DNA of 64,000 nt from Erodium maritimum (GCA_963921825.1 OY997595.1:63457879-63521878); one strand, 5' to 3'. Shown: positions 47,579 to 59,159, numbered from the stretch's first letter. Made by a program: numbers and translations. Notes: generated by a model from the sequence alone, not told the origin.

Positions 47579-48309
47579 CTTTTGTTACCGATAATTAGCT
47601 CCAAGAAATAACCTTTCCTCTCCCGCTACTCAACCGAGATTTCCTTGATTCTTGACTTTCCCGTGGCTCACAAACACATAAGAAAATCTTGGTTCTTATC
47701 ATTTGCAACACTCCACACAATATCAAGATCACTTCATCTCTCTCCTCGTAGCTATTGCATCCATAACATTTCTTTGATTGGCCACTTCACCCACAAGAAC
47801 AAATGGCCTTGTTTTGCTACTGCCAACACCAAAACAAATAAAAGAAAATGGATTTGATTTGTGTTTACATGTTTTTGCTCTTTACCGTAGCCAAACCATA
47901 CATGGAAAGCAATATCCCTTGCAATAGATGAGTCTCACCCCACCAAGAAGTCTTGCTTGTTCTTGTCTTAGGCTCTTTGTTTCTCTGTAGAAGCATGAAA
48001 TTGCCGCACCAAAAGAAATTGAGAACAAACCCTTTGAAAGTTCCCTAGCTTCTTTGGTAACCAACCCCACAAGAGAACTCTATTTGGAGAGGAACAAGCT
48101 ATTTTCTTTTCTTTGTTCTCTTGCTGCCGCCTCCTCTCTATGCTTGATCTATTTGTTGTTGTGTACAAGGGAACCAAAAACCTTAATGTTCCCCATATAT
48201 CAATACAAGACAAAATGAGAGATGGGCTTGAGTTTGGGTTAAATGGGCCTAGCTCATGGGTCAAAATATCAGGCCCCTTTTATTTTTATTTTTTTTACCA
48301 AATATTACG

Positions 48310-48490
48310 GTCTCCGTACCCATTTATTGCTTTAGGGTCTGTGTACCCATTCATTGCTTTAGGGTCTGCATACCCACTCATACCTTTAGGGTCGGGGTAC
48401 CCATTCATAGCTTCAGGGTCTGTGTAGCCATTCATAACTTCAGGGTCTGCGTATTCATAACTTCTGGGTCTGCGTACCCATTCATACCTT
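48310..48490. repeat. 27 bp minisatellite, right part
   Basis: Six to seven variant units of GTCTGTGTACCCATTCATTG plus CTTTAGG, continuing the array cut at 35768. One unit is shortened (48448-48465). The unit ends soon after in TTTCGCTGATAAAAAAAAG (~48617), which resembles a retroposon tail. Confidence 0.85.
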
Positions 48491-48649
48491 CTTTTTTCTC
48501 CTGTTGTTCCTTTTTTTGTGGCATTTTTTTCTCTTTCTGTAGCTTGATTGAGATCTTTTGTTTTGTATCTTTTAACTCAGAAGATATATTCAATTTTCTT
48601 TCGCTGATAAAAAAAAGTGTATACACATGTCTACATACCCAAATTTAAC

Positions 48650-49740
48650 TCACATTAAGCAAACAACAAACAAATACAACTCCAACCAAACAAAACAACG
48701 TAGGGGTTGAAACACGGGACTCTTACCCAAGAGGATTTATCAACCATGAAGAGCGAAAGAAAAGTTATCACAGAAGAAGAACCTTCCGACCAGAAACCAA
48801 CCACGAACACAATGAGACTAAAACGCCCACCCACGCCCCTAACCTAATCGGAACATAACAATCCCAGCTATTGTCTACACCTAAAATGTAAAGACAATCG
48901 CTTATCAAAAAAATGTAAAGACAATCGGTTGTTGGCCAACACCAATTAATCAACCATACTTCGGCGATGATCAACCTACCACCGGAGTAAGCAAATCCCC
49001 AGTAACTAGACCTATACTATCACCGGAGATCCGAAAATCCCCCAACATCGTAGACCAACACCTAAAAACGATGGTGTCCTAGACCCAAGTTGAGTCCAGG
49101 ATAGTGAAAGCAATCAAGCTAATAGGGATTAAAGGAGAAGTAGGAACCGGAAGGGGATGGTGGGGGGGGGGGGGAGAGAGAGAACTTACCCAAATCCAGC
49201 CATACATCGTGGGGAAAGCTCCAACACGAGTCCAAAAGACCCAAACCATTCCGTCCGGTCAACACCAGCCAATGGAACCCGAACCAAGCCGGAGAACGGA
49301 GCACACGAGCCACGATGTCTAAGATCCGACAACGCACAACATCGAAATCTATGATGGAGAATGCCCGGAGACATGAGCGGCAATACGGTGATGTGGAAGA
49401 GAAACACGCGCCGCAACGGAAGCCCAAAATCACGAACCCTCGCAGATCTGCGGCCATCAGCGGGGTGAAAAGCGTCCCACACTAGATCTGTACCGAGGCG
49501 ACTTTGGGCTAGGATTAACCTCACGCTAGGCCAAGAAGGGACGTCGACGACCGAAGTCGGAGTAGATCTGAAGCCATCGACTTCAAGGTTGAAGAAGAAA
49601 GACTTCCCACGGATAAATCTACCACCTAAATCAGTCGAGAACGCAGAGAAGAAACGGAGGAGTGGCGAGGGGAAGGAGGGGAAAAAAGACGAGAGAAGAA
49701 GGAAAACGGGGGGGGGGGGGGGGGGGGGGGGTTGGGGCGA
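48650..49740 (-). other. Inverted leader-like segment joined to a LINE 3' part
   Basis: Read on the minus strand this has the same pyrimidine-rich then G/T-rich texture as the leaders at 29640 and 34311. It abuts LINE ORF2 sequence on the opposite strand at about 49740-49760, as produced by twin priming during LINE insertion. Two long G runs (49162-49174 and 49708-49731) lie in it. Its long minus-strand frame (49779-49186) is Pro/Leu-rich with no domain. Confidence 0.4.
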
Positions 49741-49759
49741 AAGGACGAGGAGGGCTGGT

Positions 49760-51010
49760 TTAATTTGGACAGTGAACAAGGGGGATAGAGTTGATTTTTG
49801 GATGATCTTTGGGTGGGAGATGCTCCTTTAAAAGTCAAGTTTCAGAGGCTATATCACCTCAGCAATCAGAAAAGGGAGAAAGTGGTCTCATTGTGGTTTG
49901 AGGGTCAATGGCTCCTTCATTTAAAAAGGAAATTATGGGGCTGGGAAGAAGGTGAATTGTCCTTGCTATGTGATTTAATAAATCAACATTCATTCAACCC
50001 CAATTTGAATGATTTAGTGAAGTGGAAAATTGATGAATCTAATTTCTCTGTGAGGAAAATGTATGATTGGCTAGAAAATGATGATTCTCAAGATAAACAG
50101 TGGGTAAAATACCTGTGGTCTTCTCTCATTCCTCCTAAAGTTTTTGCCTTTTTGGTTGGTTGGTGTGTCTGCAAGCAATTCCTACTAAAATCTTTTTAAG
50201 ATCCAGGGGGCTTTCTAACTTGGCTTCAGATTTTTTGTGCCCTTTATGTCATGAAGAAGAAGAAGATGTTCTGCATCTATTATTAACCTGCAAGAGGTCT
50301 TGGTCTGTTTGGACAAATTGTTTGAAGTAGTGGGGTTTCACAGTAGTAATTCCTAACAATATTGGTCAGTGGATAATTTCTTGGAGGAATATAAGTCCTC
50401 CCAAAGTCAGAAAATATTGGGAGAATCTGGTTATCTTTGTCCTATAGCAGATTTGGCTTTCAAGTAATGATGTGATCTTCAATAATGTTTAGGACTCCAG
50501 TGCTGAAGTTCTTGCCAAAATCAAAAGTGCATCTTATTGTCTGATATGGACTAACTTCAAAATCAACTCCAGCTTTAATGTTGCATCTTGGTCCTCTACT
50601 CCTACTTGTGTTTTTATTCCCTTAGGTCCTGGTTCTTTCCTCTGTTCTATTTGGGGGTGAAGTTTGTTGCAGGTCTTCTACAGAAGCTGTTGGCAATCAA
50701 TTTGCTTTGATTTGTCTCATTTTGGTACTGTTCGTTGGGGGTTGGATTTCTCATATGGCTTTGGTTTGTGAGATGCTTGTGCTGCAAGTATGTTGGTTAG
50801 TCAGGCTTCTTGCTATGCAAGGTTTGGTTTTGGGCTTTTTCAAGGGTCCTGTTGTGGGTGGTTTTTCTAAGGGATTTTTTTCTTTCTTGTAGGTGAAGTT
50901 TGTGTTAGTTTCTTCTTATGTTTTGGAGAAGCCTATTGTTATAAGTTTTATTTGAGGGTCAGGCCCTTGTCTCTTTCCTTTACTTGTAGATGAAGGACAA
51001 TTTCTTAGAA
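49760..51010 (+). pseudogene. LINE ORF2 C-terminus (zf-RVT domain) and 3' UTR, decayed
   Basis: Reading VNKGDRVDFW, then (after a small deletion) DDLWVGDAPLKVKFQRLYHL, SVRKMYDWL, YLWSSLIPPKVFAFLVGW and, after another shift near 50170, CPLCHEEEEDVLHLLLTC with KRSWSVW. This is the reverse-transcriptase zinc-binding module at the end of plant L1-type ORF2. Stops and shifts increase after 50330. Sequence to about 51010 is T/G-rich and probably the 3' UTR. The RT and endonuclease parts are absent. Confidence 0.82.
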
Positions 51011-51148
51011 TCGGCTTGAGTTGGCCACTAACAAGTCTAATATAATACATAAATCCCCAACTAATTTATAACGAATTTTAATCAGTCACCGAATCCAATA
51101 AATGACTCGTAGTAGTGTCCTCTTCAAATAATTCGTTGTCCTTAAGAA

Positions 51149-51271
51149 TTTGATTCAACTATGAAGAACAGAAATAAGGTATGACATGTATGTTACTCTT
51201 TAGAAATGGATTTGATTCAACTATGAACAACAGAAACAAGGTATGACATGTATGTTACTCTTAAGAAAGGG
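51149..51271 (+). repeat. Tandem duplication of 62 bp beside a MITE
   Basis: Two copies of a 62 base unit start TTTGATTCAACTATGAA at 51149 and 51211 and end TGTATGTTACTCTT. A third partial copy of the end (TGTATGTTACTCTTAAGAAA) follows the MITE near 51620. Confidence 0.85.
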
Positions 51272-51276
51272 TGTAA

Positions 51277-51584
51277 GAGCACCCACAGTCGTGGACGGTA
51301 AGGCGCTGGCGGGGAGAAAACGCCGGCGAGGAACTGGTTGGGAGCTGGCGGAGAGTAGACGGGGAGCTCGCTGGCGGGGAGTGCTGGCTGGGAGCTTAAG
51401 GCCGACACTTATCGTTGGCGGGGAGCAAAAATGTGAATAAAATGGGTTACTATAAGCCAACAAAAAGGCTTTACCATTGTAGGGTACTGGCTGGGAGAGC
51501 TGGATATAAGGCAACAAATAATAATTTTTTATTCTCCCCGTCAGCACTCCCCGCTAGCAACCAGCTATATGGTTGTGGATGCTC
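51277..51584. mobile_element. Tourist-like MITE (PIF/Harbinger type)
   Basis: 308 bp, starting GAGCACCCACAGTCGTGG and ending ATATGGTTGTGGATGCTC, which are imperfect inverted repeats. TAA flanks both ends (51274-51276 and 51585-51587). It contains several GGCGGGGAG words and their complement CTCCCCG. There is no coding capacity; movement would need a PIF/Harbinger transposase in trans. Confidence 0.85.
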
Positions 51585-51587
51585 TAA

Positions 51588-52056
51588 GTGTGCTTGATTT
51601 TGTTGCTTGCAATATCACCTGTATGTTACTCTTAAGAAATAAGGTATGGTCATGGCTCTGTGATGGATCAGTGGAGTCTGGCGATTTTTTGGTCTTCATA
51701 ACGAATCTGTGGCGCGACCCGTTACGGGCACCGTGACCTAGCAGAGACACCTGGTCTTCATCCACCATCTTGAATCAGCAACTTTCGAATTTATTCCCCT
51801 TTTTATGTGTTTCTGCTCGTATTCCACGCTATAACCTGATAACCATGAGAAATGCTGGAAACGAGTAAAACATGGGAGATCGAGACAATAATGGAATAAA
51901 ATCACTAATAAAATCCCTCTAAATGTGATATTTTTAATGTTAAGATGGGTCCGCATCAACCAACGTGTTCAAAAATGTGTTTGATAGGCTCTGACTTGAA
52001 AGTCGTGCCCATCTTCTTTACCATGCCCCGCCACCGCCACTATGTCTCCTCCCCTC
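51588..52056. other. Spacer between two MITEs
   Basis: No gene, terminal repeat or RNA structure recognised. AT-rich, with a short GC-rich patch (51708-51740, GGCGCGACCCGTTACGGGC). Confidence 0.4.
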
Positions 52057-52059
52057 TAA

Positions 52060-52384
52060 GAGCACCTCCAACGGGTCGTGTCAGGGAGGCGTTGTAGGCA
52101 CTGACACGAAGCTGGCATGACTAGCTGACACGGATGGTTGTGTCAAGAGGTCGTGTCAGGGGCGGCGTATCAAGGTGTCGCTGCAGAATCCTGCAACGAC
52201 CTGACGCCGTGGTAGGGGTAATTTAAAGGAGAGAGAGAATGTTATTTTGCTTGAAAACAACTACAAACCATGACCCCTTGACACTAGTAGTGTCAAACCA
52301 TTGGAGAAGACATGTTAGGAAGCCAAAAAACACCTCCTAACATGGCTCCTTGACACTAGTAGTGTCAAACCATTGGAGATGCTC
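52060..52384. mobile_element. Second Tourist-like MITE
   Basis: 325 bp, starting GAGCACCTCCAACGGG and ending CCATTGGAGATGCTC, with TAA at 52057-52059 and 52385-52387. Inside, a block with CTTGACACTAGTAGTGTCA occurs twice at 72 base spacing (52277 and 52349). The TIR differs from the first MITE after GAGCACC, so this is a separate subfamily. Confidence 0.85.
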
Positions 52385-52387
52385 TAA

Positions 52388-52615
52388 CCTCCGTTTGATT
52401 CTCCAAAACCAAAATCGCTTTCTTCTATCATCAGATCCTTCCACTTATGGGGAATTATACTGAATCTGAACTGAGAGTGTTGTGCTCGTCTCCGATTACT
52501 TACGGCGGTCCCAAAACGGCAAAAACAGTCTGTTAAACGGAAAAAAGAATTGGGGCCCCATCCCTTCCAACCCTCCCCACAACCGTCTTCAAGCTCTCCT
52601 CCCTCCGGAGCCACC
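52388..52615. other. Left flank of the reverse copia element
   Basis: No gene recognised. By the CCACC duplication it was once contiguous with 63484 onward, so it may be upstream sequence of the LINE at the window end. Confidence 0.4.
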
Positions 52616-53564
52616 TGTTGGAATATATATGCAGAATTGATGAATTAAGGGAACAGAATTAAACAATGCAAACAATTGAAAACTGGAAAGAACCAACCGG
52701 TTGGACGTGCAGAGGCAAAGCAGCAGAAGTGTAGCAAACTATCAGCACTTCACAGTAGAAACTATTAGCAATTCGCAGCAGAAACTATTAGCACTTCGCA
52801 ACAGAAACTATCAGCAGCTGGTTGCACAAAGTATTAGTGGTTGGTTGGTAAGCAATCAGCTGTGGCGTGGCACAAGACCACTGACTTGAAAGCAATATTT
52901 CCGAGTGACCGAGGTGGCGATCAGCAACGGTTGCTCCCCAAGGTTACACAGCTCTACCCAGTAGCGTGCCCACTCGCTCTACTGGATGTGGAGACAGCAG
53001 AACATCGACCAGAACAAAGGTGTAGTAAGGTGAAAAGGAAGGATATAAAATTGAGTATAGATTGGCTCTGGTTTGGTTGTAAAAACGTGAAAAACAAAAG
53101 GAACCAAAGCTGAGTTTATATAGGCTCAAATCAGATTTCGGTTTCAAACCTATTAAAGACAGAATAAAACCCATTAACAAGAAAATAAAATCTGATTTTC
53201 AACCACGTTTTAATTCGTCAGATTTAATAACGAACCGTTACAAAATATTCAAAAAGGTTTGAAAACGTTTCTAAGAAAATCAGATAAAATCATCCTCTAA
53301 AAAATTAAGGTTTAATCTGTTTTAGCCCGCCCTGCAGGGGCTCCACTCGAACCCGAACCCGTCCCGGCCCGTCCCGACCCGGACGGACGACGGCAACAGC
53401 GTGCGCGAGGCCCATTCCGGCCCAGCCTGCATACGCAGCCCAAGAGCTTGTTGAACAAGCAAAAGGGGAGATGAGTTTATAAACTCAACTCTCACCTCCT
53501 TTGTTTCCGATGTGGGACAAACAACAAAACCAAAAAAAGGCTTTAAGAAGCCATTTCCCCAACA
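52616..53564 (-). repeat. 3' LTR of the minus-strand copia element
   Basis: 949 bp. It has three copies of a 23 base unit (TTAGCACTTCGCAGCAGAAA...) near 52740-52815, versus two in the other LTR. Confidence 0.9.
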
Positions 53565-53932
53565 GTCCCCCACAAATGGCGACAAAAGCCGAAAACACGT
53601 GAAAAACAATTTTAGGTAAGAGAAGACACCACAAATGTTCTGGTTACTGGAAGTTGCGGTACTTAAAGATCAATATCTTTCGATTTGAATTGATGCATAG
53701 TGAGGTGTGATAACAACTTACTTAAAATAAGTGAATAGAATCTTGAACTTACTTAGCTTCGGTTGATACGTCACACAACACATAGCATACTTCAGATTCC
53801 ACTGAATCCGCGATACTATCAGAAACGCTATTAAAGGCCACGTGTATACCTTGGTTCTAATGTGTGCTCTAAGAAGACTTTGCCCAAAGTCTTTCATAGA
53901 TGGCGTCCCACCATCACACACACGTAGGTAAC

Positions 53933-54165
53933 TTATCAAGTGCTTCTCACAAGAACCATCCCAATCGTCTGGAGTTATTAAGGACATAGAGTCCATCCTG
54001 TCAGTAGAATCCATCAAGTGCGTCTCTATAGCACCACCTAACCTGGTTATGGACTATAATCTATCAAGTGCGTCTCAGAAGGACCACCAATATTGGTTAT
54101 AGATTGTTAACAAGATCTATCAAGTTCGTCTCAAAGCACCACCAAAACTAGTTATAGATCATCAC
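53933..54165. repeat. Spaced repeats in the copia 3' UTR
   Basis: ATCAAGTGC(G/T)TCTC recurs at 53935, 54013, 54063 and 54119, followed each time by ACCA(C/T)C and an ...TTATAGA-like stretch. It lies between the end of pol and the polypurine tract. Confidence 0.7.
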
Positions 54166-54236
54166 ACACTACTTTTGTCATGAGAATGGGAGATGTAGTG
54201 CATCAAGACTAGTATGGCTGCATATGACTACTAACA

Positions 54237-57115
54237 CTAGTCATCCATACTCTCTTGACCTGTGGGCTTGAGCCCCATCCCTTCTGACACAATAGAGAGT
54301 ATTCTCCTTGGTAGACCCTTGGTAAAAGGATCAACAAGATTTCTTTCGGATCTCACAAATTCCAAAGAAATCATTCCATTTTTCAAGAGTTGTCTAATGA
54401 CATCGTGCCTCAAACGAATGTGTCTCTTCTTACCATTGTACACATTGTTCTTCGCAACGCAAATAGCCGCTTGCGAATCACAATATATTTAGACAGGCAC
54501 TGCTTTCCTTCCCCACAATGGCACATCTGCTAACAAGTTCCTCAACCAGTCTACCTCTTGTCCAGCCAACTCAAGGGCAATGAACTCAGAATCCATGGTA
54601 GAGCTGGCTATACAAGTCTGTTTTTAAGACTTCCACGATATAGCACCTCCACCCAAAGTGAACACATAACCACTCGTTGAGCTGATCTCATCATTACCCG
54701 AGACCCAGTTTGCATCACATTATCCTTCCAAAGCGTTAGGAAAGGTACTGTAGTGAAGGGACCAACTCATAGTTCCTTTCAGGTACTTCAGCAGGCGACT
54801 CAAAGCAGTCCAATGCTCGTTACTCAGGTTATGTGTATACTGACTCAACCGGCTTACCGTGTAAGCAATGTATGGTCGAGTAAAGTTCATGAGGAACATC
54901 ACACTTCCTATAATCTGGGCGTACTGAACTTGTGAAACTCTATCACCCAAGTTCTTTATTAAGTGCAAGTTCGGATCATAGGGAGTCTTAGCAGGTATAA
55001 CGTCAAAGTGGTTGAATTTCTTCAACACTTTCTCAACGTAGTGAGATTGACTCAATGAGATGTCATCGGTGTTTCTAATAACTTTAACACCTAAAATGAC
55101 ATCAGCTTCTCCTAAGTCCTTCATCTCAAAATGTGATGACAAGTATTTCTTGGTTTGATTCACTGTACCAATTTTATCACCAAGAATCAACATGTCATCG
55201 ACATAAAGACAGATAATCACACAACCTGATTACGCCACCTTCGAGTACACACAAGAATCAGATTTGTTCACCTTGGATCCGTCAGTCACCAGAGTTCGCT
55301 TGAACTTCTCCTACCATTGTTTAGGTGCTTGTTTCAGACCATATAGAGACTTCTTCAGTTTACACACCTTGTTCTCTTGACCAGCGATCACAAACCCCTC
55401 AGGTTGAGACATATAGATCTCATCCTTTAGATCACCATTTAGGAAAGCGGTCTTGACATCCATCTGATGAATTATCAAGCCGTGAATGGCAGCTAAAGCG
55501 ACAAGAGACCTTATCGTTGCAATCTTGGTCACAGGAGAATAAGTGTCAAAATAATCGACATATTTCCGTTGTGTAAACCCTCTAACCACGAGTCTCGCTT
55601 TGAACCGTTCTATTGTACCATCGGGTCTCAACTTTTTCTTGAAGATCCACTTACTACTAATGGTTTTGGAACCTTTAGGTAAGTCTACTAGATCCCAAGT
55701 TTGATTCGATGTAATAGAGTCAAGTTCAGCTTGGATAGCTTCTTTCTAGAGGTTAGCATCAACAGATCTCAAAGCCTCGCCATAGGTCTTTGGATCTTCT
55801 TCTAGGAGGAAGGCAAAAACAAGCTCGTCTGAAACAACACCTTCAGGATCAACTTCGGATAGAAAGGAGGTGACGAAGTCTTCTCCGAAGTTCTTCTAAG
55901 TCCTGAGTCTCTTACTTCTCCTTGGTCCTTTAGCTTGACCATGCAAAGTGGAGCTTTCGGAAACCCACCTATCTCGAAGCGAAGGAGAGGTGATAGTGGG
56001 TTTAATCGGTTCAACAGCGGTGCTCCTCTTCAAAGGAAAGAGGTGTTCGAAGAACTCAGCATCTCTAACCTCATTCTTATACTTGATGAACATCTCTTCA
56101 GCTTCATCTTTTGTAGTAAGAAGATAAACTCTCGCGAACCTTGAGCAGTCGTTGATGAAGGTAACATAGTAATGTTTGCCTCCCTTGCTCCTAGTGTTCT
56201 TGAAATCCGCAAGATTGGTGTGGATTAATTCAAGAAGGTTCGTGTGTCTTGTTGTAACAGATTTGCAAGGTTTCTTGGAAAATTTAGCCTCCGCGCAAAT
56301 CTCACACTTCGAGAGTTCAGAGGTAGAAAGAGATGGTATAATAGACATGTTTCTTAGTTGTTTAATTGAGGCAAGATTCACATGTCCTAGTCTACCATGC
56401 CACAAATCAAGAGACTCAGCGATATAAGCGGAAGCGAAAATTTTATTATTCAAAATAACATGATCAACATTGAAAAGGAAAATACTCCCACAATAATACG
56501 CCTTTCCTACAAACTCTTCATTCTTGGTGAAGACATCAGTGTCATTCTCTATCACAGTCTTCATTCCAGCCTTCATCAGTAGGGGTCTAGAAACGAGGTT
56601 GCGTCGCAGAGTAGGGACACAGAGGGCATTGTTGAGTATGAGTGTCTTCCCAGATGTCAGCTTCAGCATGATCTTTCCGCTTCCAATAATCACTGCAGTG
56701 GAGTCATTCCCCATATGAACCATTTCACCAGGTGCAGAGGCTTCAAACTCGTAGCAGGGTTCCTTGGAGTTGCAGAGATGACGGGTGGATGCGGAGTCCA
56801 ACACCCAATCAAGAGTGTTGTGGACAAGCATGGCCTCAACAACCACAGCAGCCTCGATGTCATCCTCTTCAGCAATGTAAGCCCTAGCATCATTCTTCTT
56901 GTAGCCTTGACGTTGGATACACTGATAAGCCTTGTGTCCAGCTTGGCCGCAAACATAGTACAACAGGTTCTGCTTCGATTTCTAGATACCAGAGGAGGGC
57001 TTCACATACTTGTTGCGGTTGTAGGGAGGTCCTCGCTTGGGAGCTTCCTTGGTCTTGGACTTGGGCTTCGTTTTGGGCTTAGCTTGACGAGACGGCCCAC
57101 CAGACTCCACGATGT
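54237..57115 (-). pseudogene. Copia gag 3' part and pol, with integrase-core deletion
   Basis: In minus-strand order: gag tail, zinc knuckle CGQAGHKAYQC (~56950), protease WVLDSASTRHLC, GAG-pre-integrase LWHGRLGHVNLASIKQL and CEICAEAKFSKKPC. The integrase start reads HTNLADFKNT where an Asp is expected at the catalytic position. After YKNEVRDAEFFEHLFPL (~56050) the text jumps to linker-like sequence, so most of the DDE core is missing. RT follows with [20 protein letters not shown] (stop after APKQW near 55311) and VIICLYVDDMLILGD, then RNase H (SSTMDSEFIALELAGQE, CDSQAAICVAKN) ending QESMDD at 54237. Further stops lie at ~54720, ~54625 and ~54490. The copy cannot integrate on its own. Confidence 0.9.
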
Positions 57116-57510
57116 TGGCCTTTGCTGTCGGAGGCCCACCAAACTCTGGGCTTGGGCCTTCTCTCGAACCTTTGGCATCGATTCATCTCGACTGCCACCA
57201 CAATTGGTGCAAATGGCCCACGCCGTAACTCTGGCCTCGTATCTCATCTCTGATGCTCCGTCCCTTCGCAGCCCGGGACCTGTTGGTGTTGCTCCTCCTA
57301 ACCTTCCGAGTAGAAGTACTCCAGGCATCTGTGCTCCAACGGCTTACCTCTCCTACCTCGAGGTGCCACGTCGTAAATACCCTCCACATGGGTACACGCA
57401 CACACTCAGTTTCTCAACAACTCCTTGAAGTGACTTACTGAAGACATTAACGTTCACACACGAACAGCACAGCTTAAACAACTCTTTAAAACTTCAGTTT
57501 ACTCTTAAAA

Positions 57511-57511
57511 A

Positions 57512-57571
<60 letters not shown>

Positions 57572-57684
57572 TAGTGGTAGTAGTGGTAGTAGTGGTAGTA
57601 GTGGTAGTAGTGGTAGTAGTGGTAGTAGTGGTAGTAGTGGTAGTAGTGGTAGTAGTGGTAGTAGTGGTAGTAGTGGTAGTAGTG

Positions 57685-57719
<35 letters not shown>

Positions 57720-58038
57720 CGTAGTAGTAGTAGTGGTAGTAGTAGTGGTGGTAGTAGTGGTAGTAGTGGTAGTAGTGGTAGGAGTAGCAGGAGCGGAAGT
57801 AGTGGCAGGAGTAGCAGGAGCGGAAGTAGTGGCAGGAGTAGCAGGAGCGGAAGTAGTGGCAGGAGTAGCAGGAGCGGAAGTAGTGGCAGGAGTAGCAGGA
57901 GCGGAAGTAGTGGCAGGAGTAGCAGGAGCGGAAGTAGTGGCAGTAGTAGCAGTAGTAGTAGTGGCAGTAGTAGCAGTAGTAGTAGTAGTAGCAGTAGCGG
58001 TAGCAGTAGCAGTAGCAGTAGTAGTAGTAGTAGTAGTA
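57511..58038. repeat. 530 bp compound trinucleotide array (TAG/TGG) with a 27 bp sub-array
   Basis: It starts with pure TAG repeats, then alternating TAGTGG (about 57562-57690), then TAG again. A higher-order block of about six 27 base units follows (AGTAGCAGGAGCGGAAGTAG, 57785-57940), then TAG/CAG-type repeats. Frames on both strands stay open as homopolymers; no protein should be inferred. Confidence 0.95.
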
Positions 58039-58039
58039 C

Positions 58040-59159
58040 AAACACCGCACCCTAGTGCGTCACACAAGACCTACCACACCATCGCACAGAAGAAACCACA
58101 AGTTCTCACAGTTCAATCACACAAACGCTCAGCAGAATAAGCAGCATAACAAGCTTACACACAACCAACCGGTTTACAAAATCACAACGCAAGTCAAATC
58201 CTCACAGTCTCAACCTTACTCATTAACACAGGCTGTAAAAACTTATTCTTGTGGAAAAATAGCACATGTTGATATCATTTCGTTACAACTCGGTTCAGGC
58301 GTCCCCGAACTACGTTGTAACCAACTGACATCCCCACTATTATGACTTGCTGCAGTCAATTCATAATAGGAAATACATTCCAATTTTACAGAAAATTTCT
58401 TCATGTTCCGTTTGAAACCTTGGTAAACTACCCGCATACGCGGGGCATAGTTCACCTTTAAACAATGCACAAAGAACAATCTAACAAGCAATCCAAAAAA
58501 CATTAAACACAGCAAACCGGCAGATCGAAATTCAACCAACAACAACCAACTCCCGAAAACTTCTAATGACCCGTTCGTAAATTAAATTAACCAACCGCCT
58601 AAGCGGGACAACCGATTACCAACTACACGTAGCACCCAATTACAAATTTAGCACTCAGAAAATTAACTCAATTACACCTCGGGTCTCGGTAATCTCACTA
58701 TTACCGCCCGGCTAAGTCCAAACTTGGAAAACAGGTCAACTCAGACAATAACCACAAACCACACAAGTCTACCCAAACATCCACGGCACTTAGGCCGACC
58801 GTTTCACCAATCAAGCAACGACCGACCAAGGAGGCAACCCCATATCGATTAATCAACCAACGCGTCACAACCAGCCCGAGCCTCGCTCGTTAACCAACCT
58901 CGATCTCAACCGATCGGCATCACAGATCCACTAAGGTGGACATCCAACATAGAAAAAAGTACAAATCGAGTAAGGTAAAACTTAATCAACGCATTTTAAC
59001 CAACGAGGCTCTCGTCGTTTCGACTATACGCATAGGAAAATTCCGACTTGCATCACCGAGCACTACGACCTTAGCCACATAACTCTACCCACCTAGTTGA
59101 CGTACGGTCCGAGGTTTTGAAAAATCATTTCAGAATAAAACCAGGCTCTGATACCAAAT
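58040..59159 (-). other. Internal leader of the gypsy-family insertion
   Basis: On the minus strand the LTR end (GGGGCGTGCCA) is followed by ATTTGGTATCAGAGCC (59145-59160), a tRNA-Met primer site, then ~1.1 kb without domains. The gag-pol and 3' LTR expected further left are absent. The left junction with the copia gag lies somewhere between ~57115 and ~57510 and could not be placed. Confidence 0.6.

Larger units (their letters stand above)
35769..48309 (-). mobile_element. Solo LTR of the gypsy-like family, itself carrying two nested insertions
   Basis: The + strand starts TGTCACGCCCCAAATCCGG at 35769 and ends ACCAAATATTACG at 48309. GTCTC flanks it at 35764-35768 and 48310-48314. Subtracting 37073-41852 and 42482-47578 with one duplication each leaves about 2.65 kb, the normal size of this LTR family. 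The final dinucleotide is CG where relatives have CA. The segment 47584-48309 is the last ~0.7 kb of this LTR and holds nothing else. Confidence 0.9.

Noticed and set aside
47579..48309. Possible separate gene after the gypsy element
   Set aside because: The GTCTC duplication shows this is the last part of the 35769 LTR; its frames are short.
49186..49779. 197-residue minus-strand frame in the leader-like segment
   Set aside because: Pro/Leu-rich, includes a G/C homopolymer, no LINE ORF1 motif.
57565..58140. Long open frames of poly-Val, poly-Thr, poly-Leu and poly-Tyr on both strands
   Set aside because: They are by-products of a trinucleotide array that leaves several frames without stops; there is no start context or conserved sequence.
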